Shown here one piece after another: positions 8,762 to 18,336 of a DNA stretch of 64,000 nt. The notes under the pieces were generated by a model. That model made no database searches and was not told where the DNA came from. It saw nothing but the letters and a program-made list of their open reading frames with translations. The translations under genes and the position numbers were made by a program. The DNA comes from Anaerolineae bacterium. Lineage in GTDB: Bacteria > Chloroflexota > Anaerolineae > Anaerolineales > Anaerolineaceae. The DNA lies in assembly GCA_013178295.1 (NCBI GenBank), contig JABLWW010000005.1, forward strand, positions 62,001 through 126,000, given 5' to 3'. Position 1 is the stretch's first letter; every line of letters starts with the position of its first letter.

Positions 8762-10087
8762 ATGAAACCCAAATCCCTGTGGCAAGTTTTTGCTTTAATC
8801 ATCGTTGCAGTGATGTTGCTGGCAGCCTGCAAACCTGCGGCGCCTGCTACCGAAGCTCCGCCGCCTGCAGAGCAGAAGCCGCCCGAAGCGCCGACAGCTG
8901 AAGCACCAGCTGCCCCGCCAGCGGAGGCACCGACTGCCCCTCCGGCTGAGGCACCTGCAGCACCTGCTGAAGAGGGGGCTTTCCAGATACCAGATATCGA
9001 AGAAGGCAAATTCAATGTGGCAATGGTGTTGATCGGGCCGCATGATGATGGCGGCTGGTCTCAGGCGCACTATGAAGGGCTTGAGTATGTGGGTAAAAAT
9101 GTGGAAAATGTCCACGTTGCCTACATCGAAAATGTTCCCGAAGGCGCTGACTCTGAACAGGTTTTCCGCGCCCTTTCACGTAAGGGCTTTAACCTGATCT
9201 TTGGGACGTCATTTGGCTTTATGGACCCGATGGAAATTGTGGCGGGTGAGTTTCCGGATGTTGTCTATATTCACATCAGCGGCTACAAATCCAACACCAC
9301 CAATTTTGGCAATTTGTTTGGCGCTATGGAAGACATGAAATATTTAGCAGGTATGCTGGCGGGTGCCCGTGCCAAGATGGACGGGAATCCGAAGCTGGGT
9401 TACATGGCGACTTTCCCCATTCCTGAGGAGCTGCGGCTTGGAAATGCAATTGCGCTGGGGATGCGCAAGACCTGCCCTGAGTGCACCATGGATGTGCGCT
9501 GGATTAATACCTGGCATGACCCCGTGATCGAAAAAGAAGCAGCTGCTTCTCTGTTTGATGCTGGCGCCCAGGTGGTCTTCACAGGTGCTGATACGCCGGC
9601 AGTAGCTGATGTGGCGACCGAAAAGGGCAAGTGGGGCGTTACCTATGACTGGGTTGGCTCCTGCAAGGCGGAGCGCTGCCTCACTGCGCCTTACTGGAAC
9701 TGGGGTCCGTATTATGCCAAGATCACCGAAGGCGTGCGGGATGGCACGTATAAGGTTGGCTGGGACTATTTCGATGCCGACACTGGCGCGCTGGGTCTGT
9801 ATGGATTTATGGAAGGTCAAACACCGACAAAAGGTGCTGCCGAATTGCCTGCAGAAGTGCTGACGGAAGTCAAAGATCTTCTTGCCAAGATGTTGAAAGG
9901 CGAGTTCAACCGCTTTGACGTTTTTGCGGGAGAGATTAAAGATAACGCTGGCAAGGTGATTGTACCTGCTGGTGAAAAGATGCAGCAGTCTGACCTCGAC
10001 CAGTTCCCGCCTGGTGCTCCGGGGCTGGAGTGCAAATACTGCATGAAATGGTGGGCTGAAGGTATCACTGCCGAATTACCACAGTAA
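8762..10087 (+). CDS. BMP family ABC transporter substrate-binding lipoprotein
   Basis: A 441-residue lipoprotein. The signal peptide ends in the lipobox LLAAC (Cys about residue 22). A Pro/Ala/Glu-rich tether follows to about residue 76, then a BMP/PnrA-like fold starting NVAMVLIGPHDDGGWSQAHYEGL, with GTSFGFMDPM and VIEKEAAASLFDAGAQVVFTGADT. Family members bind purine nucleosides, and some bind other small ligands such as riboflavin. AGGAG at 8751-8755 supports the ATG at 8762 over the in-frame TTG at 8756. It heads the transporter operon, and a stable hairpin after it may raise its yield over the ATPase. Confidence 0.92.
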   Translation: MKPKSLWQVFALIIVAVMLLAACKPAAPATEAPPPAEQKPPEAPTAEAPAAPPAEAPTAPPAEAPAAPAEEGAFQIPDIEEGKFNVAMVLIGPHDDGGWSQAHYEGLEYVGKNVENVHVAYIENVPEGADSEQVFRALSRKGFNLIFGTSFGFMDPMEIVAGEFPDVVYIHISGYKSNTTNFGNLFGAMEDMKYLAGMLAGARAKMDGNPKLGYMATFPIPEELRLGNAIALGMRKTCPECTMDVRWINTWHDPVIEKEAAASLFDAGAQVVFTGADTPAVADVATEKGKWGVTYDWVGSCKAERCLTAPYWNWGPYYAKITEGVRDGTYKVGWDYFDADTGALGLYGFMEGQTPTKGAAELPAEVLTEVKDLLAKMLKGEFNRFDVFAGEIKDNAGKVIVPAGEKMQQSDLDQFPPGAPGLECKYCMKWWAEGITAELPQ

Positions 10088-10104
10088 AGCAACTGATGTC
10101 ATGA

Positions 10105-10133
10105 GGGGTCAGGTTGGGTATCAACCTGACCCC
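10105..10133 (+). terminator. Intercistronic hairpin, partial terminator or mRNA-stabilising stem
   Basis: Perfect 12-bp stem GGGGTCAGGTTG / CAACCTGACCCC with a 5-nt loop, not followed by a T run. Its position between a binding-protein gene and its ATPase gene is a common place for 3' stabilising or attenuating hairpins in ABC operons. Confidence 0.7.
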
Positions 10134-10191
10134 GACAATTAACTGCCAATTTCTGGATTGTTTCGTCAACAGGAGCAAAGCGGAAGAGCAG

Positions 10192-11745
10192 ATGACGAAT
10201 CAAGAAGAGAATGTTGTTGTCATGAAGGGGATTGTCAAGCGTTTTCCTGGTGTGCTTGCCAATGATCATGTTGATTTCAGTTTGCGAAAGGGGGAAGTAC
10301 ATTCGCTACTTGGCGAGAACGGCGCTGGTAAAAGTACACTGATGAATGTTCTGGCAGGTCTGTATAGACCAGAAGCTGGGACAATCTATATCAATAATAG
10401 GATGGTCAATTTTAACTCCCCTTTGGATGCCATTCATGCGGGGATTGGTATGATCCATCAGCATTTTATGCTGGTGCCTTCGCAAACAGTTACTGAAAAT
10501 ATTTTGCTGGGGTTAGAAGAGCCACGATTTCGGATGCAACTGGGAAAATATGACCGCAAGGTGGCTGAGATGAGCGAGCGCTTTGGTCTGAAGGTTGATC
10601 CAAAAGCGAAGATCTGGCAGCTTTCAGTTGGGGAGCAGCAGCGGGTGGAAATCTTAAAAATGTTGTACCGCGGCGCCAATATCCTCATCATGGATGAGCC
10701 TACGGCAGTATTGGCGCCAAGCGAGATCGAGGAACTTTTCAAGACACTGCGCTCGATGGTTGGTGAGGGCAAATCTGTTATCTTTATCAGCCATAAGCTG
10801 AATGAGGTAATGGAAATTTCGGATAGGGTAACCGTTTTGCGTAAGGGTAAGGTTACTGCTGCGGGTCTGGCTGCCAGGGATGTTACCAAAGAGGAACTGG
10901 CAAGGCTGATGGTCGGGCGCGATGTCCTGTTTGATCTGGAGAAGAAGTCTCAACAGGCGGGCAAAGTGGTTCTTTCTGTTGAAAACATTTGGGCGGAAAA
11001 TGATAAAGGCGTGATGGCGTTAAGGGGAGTAAGCCTGGAGGTAAGAAGCGGAGAAATTGTTGGGCTGGCTGGTGTGGCTGGGAACGGACAAAGCGAACTG
11101 GCAGAGGTGATCACCGGTTTGCGTAAATGTACGCAGGGTGTAGTTCGCGTGGCGGGGGACGATCTTACCAATAAACCTGCGCGGCAGGGAATCCGCCGTG
11201 GCATTTCACATATTCCGGAAGACCGCACCCATGTTGGAAGCTCGCCCAACCTGAGTGTCACGGACAACGTGATTATGAAAAAATATGATCAGCCACCGAT
11301 TGGGCGTGGCTGGATGATTAATGCTGTTCTGGCGGAAAAGTATGCTCAGGAGTTGAAACAATCCTACGATATCATTGTTCCATCGGTAAGAACCCCGGTC
11401 AGGCTGTTATCGGGAGGCAATTTGCAGCGGGTTATTCTGGCGCGCGAGATTTCAAGCACACCAGCGCTGATGATTGCAGTGCAGCCAACACGTGGTCTGG
11501 ATGTGGGGGCGATAGAAGGCGTTCAGCGGCTTTTGCTGGCGCAACGTGAGGCTGGAGCGGCAATTTTATTGATTTCGGAAGAGCTTGAAGAGTTGCTTTC
11601 GTTGAGCGATCGCATTTATGTCATTTATGAAGGGCAGATTATGGGGGAAGTGGCGGATGGCGATATTGAGAAAATTGGGTTAATGATGACGGGCGTTCGT
11701 CAAGAGCAAATTGAAGCAAGGGTTGGAGGTGTCGCACATGATTGA
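10192..11745 (+). CDS. Nucleoside-type ABC transporter, double ATPase subunit
   Basis: A 517-residue protein with two fused ATP-binding domains, as in the BmpA-linked (YufO/RbsA-like) importers. The first has Walker A GENGAGKST, signature LSVGEQQRVEI and Walker B ILIMDEPTAVL. The second has the degenerate Walker A AGVAGNGQSEL, signature LLSGGNLQRVILARE and Walker B LMIAVQPTRGLD, where the usual catalytic Glu is a Gln. That degeneracy is normal for this family. ATG 10192 with GGAAGAG upstream is preferred over earlier in-frame starts, which run into the hairpin. It overlaps the next gene by 8 bp. Confidence 0.94.
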   Translation: MTNQEENVVVMKGIVKRFPGVLANDHVDFSLRKGEVHSLLGENGAGKSTLMNVLAGLYRPEAGTIYINNRMVNFNSPLDAIHAGIGMIHQHFMLVPSQTVTENILLGLEEPRFRMQLGKYDRKVAEMSERFGLKVDPKAKIWQLSVGEQQRVEILKMLYRGANILIMDEPTAVLAPSEIEELFKTLRSMVGEGKSVIFISHKLNEVMEISDRVTVLRKGKVTAAGLAARDVTKEELARLMVGRDVLFDLEKKSQQAGKVVLSVENIWAENDKGVMALRGVSLEVRSGEIVGLAGVAGNGQSELAEVITGLRKCTQGVVRVAGDDLTNKPARQGIRRGISHIPEDRTHVGSSPNLSVTDNVIMKKYDQPPIGRGWMINAVLAEKYAQELKQSYDIIVPSVRTPVRLLSGGNLQRVILAREISSTPALMIAVQPTRGLDVGAIEGVQRLLLAQREAGAAILLISEELEELLSLSDRIYVIYEGQIMGEVADGDIEKIGLMMTGVRQEQIEARVGGVAHD

Positions 11746-12871
11746 AGAAACACCGTCATCGCAGCCTCAACGCCGTTTCACCTTTGCTATTCGTGTGGAA
11801 CCGCGGCTTACGGAGACTGCGTCGTGGTATCCTGCTCTGTTATCCTTTATGGCAATTGTTGTTGCCCTGTTGCTAGGCGCTGTAATCATTGCGGCAGCAG
11901 GTGGTGACCCGATTAGTTCTTATCGCCACATTGCCAAGGCTTCTTTTGGCAGTTTGGGTGTTTTTTCGGATACGATGGTCAAAGCCATACCATTGATGTT
12001 GACAGGGCTTGCCTGCTCGGTGGCGTTTCGGATGCGGTTGTGGAACATTGGCGCTGAGGGGCAGTTTTATCTGGGCGCTTTTGGCGCCAGTGCAGTGATT
12101 CTTTTGCCAATTTTATCGGATAAGGATACGCCCCGCTGGATATTAATTCTGGTGATGCTGGTTGCGGGGATGCTCATGGGCGCGCTATGGGGGTTTATCC
12201 CTGGCTATTTGAAGGCGAAGTTTAACGTTAATGAAATCATCTCTTCTTTGATGATGAATTACATTGCGATTGCTTGGAATAACTACTGGATATTTGCCGT
12301 GTGGACCGAGGGCGGTTTTCAGATGTCCAGGATGTTTGACAAGAATGCCTGGCTGCCCAGGTTAACAGATTTCAGCAAGACAGTACCAGCCTTTCGTGGA
12401 TTGACCACGCACTTTGGTCTGGTCTTTGCCCTGGTAGCAGCTGTGATTGTCTGGTTTATTTTGTATCGCAGCAGGTGGGGGTATGAGATTCGCCTGATTG
12501 GCGATAACCCCAAAGCGGCAGAATATGCTGGTATCTCCATTACCCGCAATGTGGTTCTTGTCATGATGCTTTCGGGCGCGCTGGCAGGTTTAGCTGGGAT
12601 GTCTGAAATCACAGGGGTAGTGCATCGCTTTCAGGAGAGAATCTCCAGCGGCTATGGCTTTACAGGAATTATCATTGCCTGGCTGGCAAAGTTAAATCCG
12701 CTGGTGGTTGTGGTCGTCTCGATATTGTTTGGCGCATTGCTTCTTGCCGGGCGGGAAATTCAGCCTTCCGGAATCCCAAAGCTTATCCAGGGCATTATCC
12801 TGGTGTGTTTGATCGCGAGTGATTTCTTCCTACGCTATCAAATACGCATTGTTCGCCAAGGGGAGGATTGA
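11738..12871 (+). CDS. Nucleoside-type ABC transporter permease 1
   Basis: A 377-residue BPD_transp_2 family membrane protein (YufP-like) with about ten membrane segments. Landmarks are MRLWNIGAEGQFYLGAFGAS, GYLKAKFNVNEIISSLMMNYIA, GDNPKAAEYAGI and GFTGIIIAWLAKLNPLVVV. It forms the translocation channel together with the next gene. GGAGGTG upstream sets the start at 11738, inside the end of the ATPase gene, so the genes are coupled. Confidence 0.94.
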   Translation: MIEETPSSQPQRRFTFAIRVEPRLTETASWYPALLSFMAIVVALLLGAVIIAAAGGDPISSYRHIAKASFGSLGVFSDTMVKAIPLMLTGLACSVAFRMRLWNIGAEGQFYLGAFGASAVILLPILSDKDTPRWILILVMLVAGMLMGALWGFIPGYLKAKFNVNEIISSLMMNYIAIAWNNYWIFAVWTEGGFQMSRMFDKNAWLPRLTDFSKTVPAFRGLTTHFGLVFALVAAVIVWFILYRSRWGYEIRLIGDNPKAAEYAGISITRNVVLVMMLSGALAGLAGMSEITGVVHRFQERISSGYGFTGIIIAWLAKLNPLVVVVVSILFGALLLAGREIQPSGIPKLIQGIILVCLIASDFFLRYQIRIVRQGED

Positions 12872-12873
12872 AC

Positions 12874-13842
12874 ATGGACCCGGTGATTATCTTGCAGGCT
12901 GGTGTAGCTTCTGGTACGGTGCTTCTTTTTGCAACGCTGGGTGAAATCTTTGCAGAACGTTCGGGGGTGCTCAATCTTGGGTTAGAGGGGATGATGTTGA
13001 TTGGCGCCATGAGCGCGTTCAAGACAGCGGTTGTAACGGGCAACCCATGGTGGGGAATTGTTGTTGCAGTTGTCTTTACGGGGTTGATCAGTCAGATTCA
13101 CGCCGCGATTGCTATTCATTTACAGGCAGACCAGGTGGTCAGTGGGCTGGCGCTGACCTTTTTAGGGACAGGATTGAGTCTTGTGCTGGGTGAAGGGTTA
13201 AGCAAAGCCGGAACGATTTCTCTGCTTCCCTCTTTTTCTATTCCTTTGTTGAGTCAGATACCGATTCTTGGGCGGATATTCTTTAGCAATCAGAGTATTA
13301 TGGTGTATTTGGGATATGTGCTTTTCCCATTGTGCTGGTATTACATCAACTATACGCGCCCAGGGCTACATTTGCGTGCGGTGGGAGAGTTTCCCGCTGC
13401 GGCAGATGCGTTGGGTATCAATGTATATCGTTTGCGCTATCTGTACGTGCTTGTGGGAGGTATGTTAGCAGGTTTGGCGGGTGCGACGATCAGTCTGGCA
13501 ATCTCCCCCGGATGGTTTAGTGAAATGACAACCAGCGGGCAGGGATGGATTGCCATTGGTCTGGTGATATTTTCACAGTGGGATCCAATGCGTGCTGCGG
13601 CTGGCTCGTATATCTTTGGCGCGCTCAGGCGTCTCATTCTCGATATTCAAGGCCCATTGACGATTTTTGGCTATCGGAACCCGTTCTATTACAATCCCTA
13701 TTATGGTTTTTTCCTTCAGATGCTTCCTTATGCCTTTACTATTGTGGTGCTTGTGATAGGCTCACGCGAAGCCATTCGCAAACGCATGGGGTCTCCTGCC
13801 GCGCTGGGTTTGCCGTTTATTCGTGGACAGCGTGGGTTATGA
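12874..13842 (+). CDS. Nucleoside-type ABC transporter permease 2
   Basis: A 322-residue second permease of the BMP-type importer (YufQ-like). LFATLGEIFAERSGVLNLGLEGMMLIGA near the N terminus is characteristic, followed by QADQVVSGLALTFLGTG, GEFPAAADALGINVYRLRY and GWIAIGLVIFSQWDPMRAA. GGGGAGG at 12860-12866 gives a 7-nt spacing to the ATG at 12874. It lies directly after permease 1, completing a lipoprotein-ATPase-permease-permease unit. Confidence 0.94.
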   Translation: MDPVIILQAGVASGTVLLFATLGEIFAERSGVLNLGLEGMMLIGAMSAFKTAVVTGNPWWGIVVAVVFTGLISQIHAAIAIHLQADQVVSGLALTFLGTGLSLVLGEGLSKAGTISLLPSFSIPLLSQIPILGRIFFSNQSIMVYLGYVLFPLCWYYINYTRPGLHLRAVGEFPAAADALGINVYRLRYLYVLVGGMLAGLAGATISLAISPGWFSEMTTSGQGWIAIGLVIFSQWDPMRAAAGSYIFGALRRLILDIQGPLTIFGYRNPFYYNPYYGFFLQMLPYAFTIVVLVIGSREAIRKRMGSPAALGLPFIRGQRGL

Positions 13843-13883
13843 TGGGCTTCTAAAATCTTTTGAGGAGAGATCAACGTATCGTT

Positions 13884-15149
13884 ATGGAACAAAAATTTCA
13901 AGGCTATCAATGTTCGTTATGTGGTAAAAAATATGGCGTGAGAGAGGTGCAATATACCTGTCCGCAGGATGGGGGCAATCTGGATGTACTGTTGGATTAT
14001 GATCATATCCGCAAGACGTTCCAGGTTAAGGATATTACTGACAGCTGTGAAGAGTCGCTCTGGCGCTATTTGCCATTGTTGCCGGTGGGTGATCCGGGAG
14101 GTGTGGGCACACCTTTGCGCATGGCTGGGTGGACGCCGGTCTATTCTCCTCCAGCACTCAAGTCTTGTCTGGGGCTGAGATATCTTTGGATCAAGGATGA
14201 GGGCAGAAACCCAACGGCTTCTTTCAAAGACCGTGCCAGTTCGGTGGTGGTCGCCCGGACGCGTGAGATGGGTTCGGAAGTTGTGGTTACAGCCTCGACC
14301 GGGAACGCTGGGGCGGCGCTGGCGGGTATGGCAGCAGCGGTGGGGCAAAAAGCTGTCATCTTTGCTCCCAAGACGGCGCCAGCGGCGAAAATTGCGCAGT
14401 TGTTGATCTACGGTGCCCAGGTGATCCTGGTGGATGGTAATTATGATCAGGCTTTTGATCTGACAATTGAAGCATCGCAGGAGTTCGGTTGGTATTGCCG
14501 TAATACGGGTTTTAATCCTTTTACTGCCGAGGGCAAAAAGACGGCAGCGTTTGAAATATGGGAACAGGTCATTTTGGGGCTTGATCCCAAGATGGAAGCG
14601 CTTTCGGTTTTTATCCCTGTTGGGGATGGCAACATCATCTCCGGTATACATAAGGGATTTAAAGATCTTCAGCAGTTAGGCTGGTTGCCAAAAATGCCGC
14701 GCCTTTTTGGGATTCAGTCTGAAGGATCAGCGGCAGTAGCCAATGCATTTTTTGCAAAAACGGATCGCATTACACCTGTGGTAGCTGATACGATTGCGGA
14801 CAGCATTTCAGTGGATTTGCCGCGTGATGGCACGCGGGCTGTGCGTGCGGCCACCCAAACAAATGGTGCCTACCTTACCGTCCCCGACAGTGAGATTATC
14901 CGCGCAATTGGTGAGCTGGGACCGGTTGGGATATTTGCCGAGCCAGCCGGAGCGACAGCTTATGCTGGTCTTAAGAAAGCTTTGCAAAACGGCATTATCT
15001 CTGCTGACTCGCCTGTTCTGGTTTTGCTGACGGGCAACGGCTTGAAGGATATCAAGGCTGCCATGCAGGCGGTTAAAGAGGCGCCTGTCATTGAGCCTTC
15101 GCTGAGTGCTTTGAAGAAACTCCTCAATGGATGGGGTGGATATGCCTGA
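13884..15149 (+). CDS. Threonine synthase-like PLP enzyme with N-terminal zinc ribbon
   Basis: A 421-residue fold-type-II PLP enzyme. Residues ~8-35 hold a zinc-ribbon-like [10 protein letters not shown]...CPQDGG. Next come the PLP lysine motif [15 protein letters not shown], the phosphate/substrate loop [37 protein letters not shown] and [10 protein letters not shown]. This is the ThrC layout (O-phosphohomoserine to threonine). No hom or thrB is nearby and it follows the BMP transporter. A catabolic role, like the YgeX diaminopropionate ammonia-lyase of urate clusters, is therefore conceivable, but the sequence looks more like ThrC. GAGGAGAGA lies 13 nt before the ATG at 13884. It overlaps the next gene by 8 bp. 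Confidence 0.83.
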   Translation: MEQKFQGYQCSLCGKKYGVREVQYTCPQDGGNLDVLLDYDHIRKTFQVKDITDSCEESLWRYLPLLPVGDPGGVGTPLRMAGWTPVYSPPALKSCLGLRYLWIKDEGRNPTASFKDRASSVVVARTREMGSEVVVTASTGNAGAALAGMAAAVGQKAVIFAPKTAPAAKIAQLLIYGAQVILVDGNYDQAFDLTIEASQEFGWYCRNTGFNPFTAEGKKTAAFEIWEQVILGLDPKMEALSVFIPVGDGNIISGIHKGFKDLQQLGWLPKMPRLFGIQSEGSAAVANAFFAKTDRITPVVADTIADSISVDLPRDGTRAVRAATQTNGAYLTVPDSEIIRAIGELGPVGIFAEPAGATAYAGLKKALQNGIISADSPVLVLLTGNGLKDIKAAMQAVKEAPVIEPSLSALKKLLNGWGGYA

Positions 15150-16086
15150 AATCTCGGTTGTTGTGCCGGTTTTCAATGAAGCTTGCTGTCTGGATGCGTT
15201 GTATCATCGGCTTTGTGCGGTGATGGATTCGTCGCATCTGGACTGGGAGTTGATCCTTGTTGATGATGGCTCCGGAGACGGCTCTACGGATATCATCAGA
15301 GGTTTGGCAGAGCAGGATAGCCGCGTGCGCCCAGTCATCTTTGCGCGTAACTTTGGACACCAAATTGCTGTAACGGCAGGCTTGGATTACAGCCGCGGTC
15401 AGGCAGTGGTTATCATTGATGCGGATTTGCAGGACCCTCCTGAGGTGATCTTGGAATTGATTGCAAAGTGGCGCGAGGGCTATCAGGTGGTTTATGCGGT
15501 GCGCAAGGAGCGTGAGGGGGAAAGCTGGTTCAAGCTGGCTACGGCTTCACTTTTTTACCGTCTGATTTATCGCATTACGGATGTAAAGATCCCGCTGGAC
15601 ACAGGAGATTTCCGCCTGATGGACCGGCAAGTTGTTCAGGTTCTCAATACGATGCGCGAACGGCATCGTTTTCTGCGGGGGATGTCTGCCTGGGTGGGTT
15701 TCCGGCAAATAGGCGTTCCGTATAAACGAGCGGCGCGTTTTGGCGGGGAGACCAAATACCCTTTCAGAAAGATGTTGCGGCTGGCGCTTAATGCGATTAC
15801 TGGCTTCTCGTACTTTCCATTACAGCTTGCTACCTATCTGGGCTTTTTGGCAGCAGGTGTGAGCATTCTGGCGATTCCAGTCGTTGTCATTGGGCGTTTG
15901 GCAGGCTCTAAGGCGTTTTTTGGACAAGCTACCACGCTTATTGCAGTTTTGTTTCTAGGTGGTGTACAATTGATATCGCTTGGAATAGTGGGAGAGTATC
16001 TAGGCAGGGTGTACGATGAAGTCAAAGGGCGTCCGCTGTATGTGGTGAGTGAAGTGCCCAAGCAGGAAGATGCTGATCAAACATAA
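15142..16086 (+). CDS. Glycosyltransferase family 2 with C-terminal membrane segments (DPM1/GtrB-like)
   Basis: A 314-residue enzyme expected to transfer a sugar from a nucleotide donor to polyprenyl phosphate at the inner membrane face. The N-terminal GT-A domain shows [55 protein letters not shown] and [10 protein letters not shown]. Two hydrophobic segments (about 225-290) end in [19 protein letters not shown], as in the GtrB/ArnC group. The ATG at 15142 has GGGGTGG ahead and overlaps the end of the preceding gene; an earlier in-frame ATG is at 15127. It may serve the two GT-C-like membrane proteins upstream. Confidence 0.9.
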   Translation: MPEISVVVPVFNEACCLDALYHRLCAVMDSSHLDWELILVDDGSGDGSTDIIRGLAEQDSRVRPVIFARNFGHQIAVTAGLDYSRGQAVVIIDADLQDPPEVILELIAKWREGYQVVYAVRKEREGESWFKLATASLFYRLIYRITDVKIPLDTGDFRLMDRQVVQVLNTMRERHRFLRGMSAWVGFRQIGVPYKRAARFGGETKYPFRKMLRLALNAITGFSYFPLQLATYLGFLAAGVSILAIPVVVIGRLAGSKAFFGQATTLIAVLFLGGVQLISLGIVGEYLGRVYDEVKGRPLYVVSEVPKQEDADQT

Positions 16087-16117
16087 AAATTAATAATTGT
16101 TTAGGAGCATAAAGTAG

Positions 16118-17587
16118 ATGGCTAAGATTGATTTATCTATCAATAAGGCGAAATTGGAGCGGGCTGTCAAGCGTGCCAGAGAACGGAATATCATTATTCC
16201 AACCTTTGCCCAGCAGAAGAACCCTGAGATGGTTCCAAATAATATCAAGGGCGAATTAAATTCGATTGGACTGTGGGATATTCACCCGCGCAACCTTTTT
16301 CGGATTACGTGGAAGAACGAGCCGGTTGAATCGGGCGGCAAGTATGGTGGTGTAAATTATATTGAATTTCCCAGCAGCCTTACCGGCACACCGGCGCGCA
16401 TTATTGCTTTGGTGGGAAAATGGTTTCCTACTGGCGCGCATAAAGTTGGCGCGGCTTTTGGCTGTCTTGTGCCGCGTTTGGTGACAGGACAGTTTGACCC
16501 AACAACCCAAAAGGCGGTCTGGCCCTCCACAGGAAACTATTGCCGCGGTGGGGCGTATGACTCTACATTGCTTGCCTGTGAATCAATCGCTATATTGCCA
16601 GAGGGCATGAGCAAGGAACGGTTTGAATGGCTTAAGACAGTCTCCGGCGAGGTGATTGCTACCCCCGGCAGCGAATCGAATGTCAAGGAAATTTTTGACA
16701 AATGCTGGGAACTGCGTGCTTCGGGTCAAGACCTGGTGATTTTCAATCAGTTTGAGGAATTTGGCAACTATTTGTGGCATTATGAGATTACCGGGCATGC
16801 CATGGAAGAAGTCCTTAAGAGGGAATTGGGTAAAGATGGAGAATATCGAGGTGTTGCGTTGACTACCGGGTCAGCGGGTACCATTGGTTGCGGGGACTAC
16901 CTGAAACAGCTTTTCCCAAGCAGCAAAATCATTGCCAGCGAAGCTTTGCAATGCCCGACCCTGTTGCAGAACGGCTTTGGTGCACACCGCATCGAGGGAA
17001 TCGGCGATAAGCATGTGCCCTGGATTCACAATGTAAAAAATACGGATATGGTCGTGGCGATTGATGACAACTCTGTGGTGAACATTATGCGTCTGTTCAA
17101 CGAAGATACAGGGCGGTCGTACTTGGTGCGCAAGGGTGTCCCTGAAGCGTTAGTTTCAAAACTTGATCTGCTTGGGTTCTCTGGTATCGCCAATCTTCTC
17201 TCTGCGATCAAGTTTGCCAAGTATTATGAACTCACCGAGAAAGATGTGGTTTTGACTGTGTTGACTGATTCCATGCAGCTATATGGCACACGCATTGAAG
17301 AATATCGCCACGATTTTGGCGCGTTCACTGAATATGATGCGGCTGAGGCTTATGCCCGAGACTTGCATGGCGAGACGACCGATCATTTGCTGGAATTGAC
17401 ATACGAATCTCGCAAGCGCATTCATAACTTGAAATATTACACCTGGGTTGAACAACAGGGTAAGACTTATGAAGAGATTGTGGCGCAGTGGTATGATCCG
17501 AACTATTGGACGGATATCCAGAAACAGGTGCCTGAAATAGACGCTCTGATCACTGAGTTCAATCATCTCACGGGTCTGTTGAAATAA
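16118..17587 (+). CDS. Fold-type-II PLP-dependent enzyme of unassigned reaction
   Basis: A 489-residue protein of the cysteine-synthase/tryptophan-synthase-beta superfamily, longer than cysteine synthase (~310). The likely PLP lysine is in FPTGAHKVGAAFG. STGNYCRGGAYDS matches the substrate loop and TTGSAGTIGCGDYL the glycine-rich phosphate loop. The C-terminal ~100 residues are an extra helical part (LLELTYESRKRIHNLKYYTW...). Similar proteins are usually named only as PLP-dependent. As last gene of the block, ahead of a strong terminator, it may process the carbon skeleton freed by the carbamoyl genes, but this is inference. AGGAG lies about 11 nt before the ATG. Confidence 0.8.
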   Translation: MAKIDLSINKAKLERAVKRARERNIIIPTFAQQKNPEMVPNNIKGELNSIGLWDIHPRNLFRITWKNEPVESGGKYGGVNYIEFPSSLTGTPARIIALVGKWFPTGAHKVGAAFGCLVPRLVTGQFDPTTQKAVWPSTGNYCRGGAYDSTLLACESIAILPEGMSKERFEWLKTVSGEVIATPGSESNVKEIFDKCWELRASGQDLVIFNQFEEFGNYLWHYEITGHAMEEVLKRELGKDGEYRGVALTTGSAGTIGCGDYLKQLFPSSKIIASEALQCPTLLQNGFGAHRIEGIGDKHVPWIHNVKNTDMVVAIDDNSVVNIMRLFNEDTGRSYLVRKGVPEALVSKLDLLGFSGIANLLSAIKFAKYYELTEKDVVLTVLTDSMQLYGTRIEEYRHDFGAFTEYDAAEAYARDLHGETTDHLLELTYESRKRIHNLKYYTWVEQQGKTYEEIVAQWYDPNYWTDIQKQVPEIDALITEFNHLTGLLK

Positions 17588-17604
17588 GATTTAAGCCGAA
17601 GTCT

Positions 17605-17645
17605 GTCAGAAATCCCCGCGTTTGGGTGGGGATTTCTGACTTTTT
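17605..17645 (+). terminator. Intrinsic terminator closing the catabolic block
   Basis: Perfect 13-bp stem GTCAGAAATCCCC (17605-17617) / GGGGATTTCTGAC (17628-17640) followed directly by TTTTT. Confidence 0.93.
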
Positions 17646-17691
17646 AAGGATAGTGTGTCATCGGCTATGAATCTGTTGTAGAATTAACGAT

Positions 17692-18243
17692 ATGTGCTCC
17701 CTGCCTGCGCCGACTTCCTTGATTTTGGTGGCGATTGTGCCGACAAAGCGCGATATGGAAATCATCCGGCTTTTAGGATGGTATCGGATACCGTTGCGCT
17801 TTGCACCAAAGGTCATTGATGTGGATTATCTGGCTTTTTATCAACCAGGGCAGTTCGGTGAAGGGCATCGTTGGTGTATCGAAACATACGCCGTCATGAG
17901 GGGACATGAACTCACCACGCGGGCGGAGTTGTTTCGAGATGAGCCGGATCACCCCAGAGCAAGCGAGGAGTATTATAAGATTCAATTGGGGGAACTGTGC
18001 AGGCTGGAAAGGCCAATTCTGGCTGGGCGCTGGCGCAGGCTGACTTTTCTGTATACGACAGGCGAGCTTTTTGCCAGGGCGCAAAGCATTGACGATTTGG
18101 TCGTGCGCTCTGAGGAGCGCGAAGTTTTGTGGCGGTCTCTGCGAGAGAGAGCACTTCATTCGAGCTACTATAAGCCCGGTTTTGAGACCCAGGACGCACT
18201 TGATCGCGAGATACTGGCATTTCTTGGAGACATCTTTGCTTAG
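17692..18243 (+). CDS. Hypothetical protein, 183 aa
   Basis: I do not recognise this family. It is soluble with no signal peptide or membrane segment. It begins with a beta-rich stretch (LILVAIVPTKRDMEIIRLLGWYRIPLRF), has FYQPGQFGEGHRWCIETYAVMRGHELTTRAELF in the middle, and ends in charged helices with many Arg and Glu. A TAGAAT at 17679-17684 would place transcription start within 1-2 nt of the ATG, so the message may be leaderless; no Shine-Dalgarno is visible. It stands alone between the terminator at 17645 and the membrane genes from 18337. Confidence 0.7.
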   Translation: MCSLPAPTSLILVAIVPTKRDMEIIRLLGWYRIPLRFAPKVIDVDYLAFYQPGQFGEGHRWCIETYAVMRGHELTTRAELFRDEPDHPRASEEYYKIQLGELCRLERPILAGRWRRLTFLYTTGELFARAQSIDDLVVRSEEREVLWRSLRERALHSSYYKPGFETQDALDREILAFLGDIFA

Positions 18244-18336
18244 GACGCAGATGTGCTTGAAAAAGTGCAGGGGCGTGTCGTTGCCCGTATTGCTGACATT
18301 ATCTCAGAAGCATAGGGTGTGTCTGGTGGATTTCTA

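Noticed and set aside
8695..9115. Minus-strand frames opposite the BMP lipoprotein linker
   Set aside because: Ala/Gly- or Arg/Cys-rich shadows of the Pro/Ala tether.
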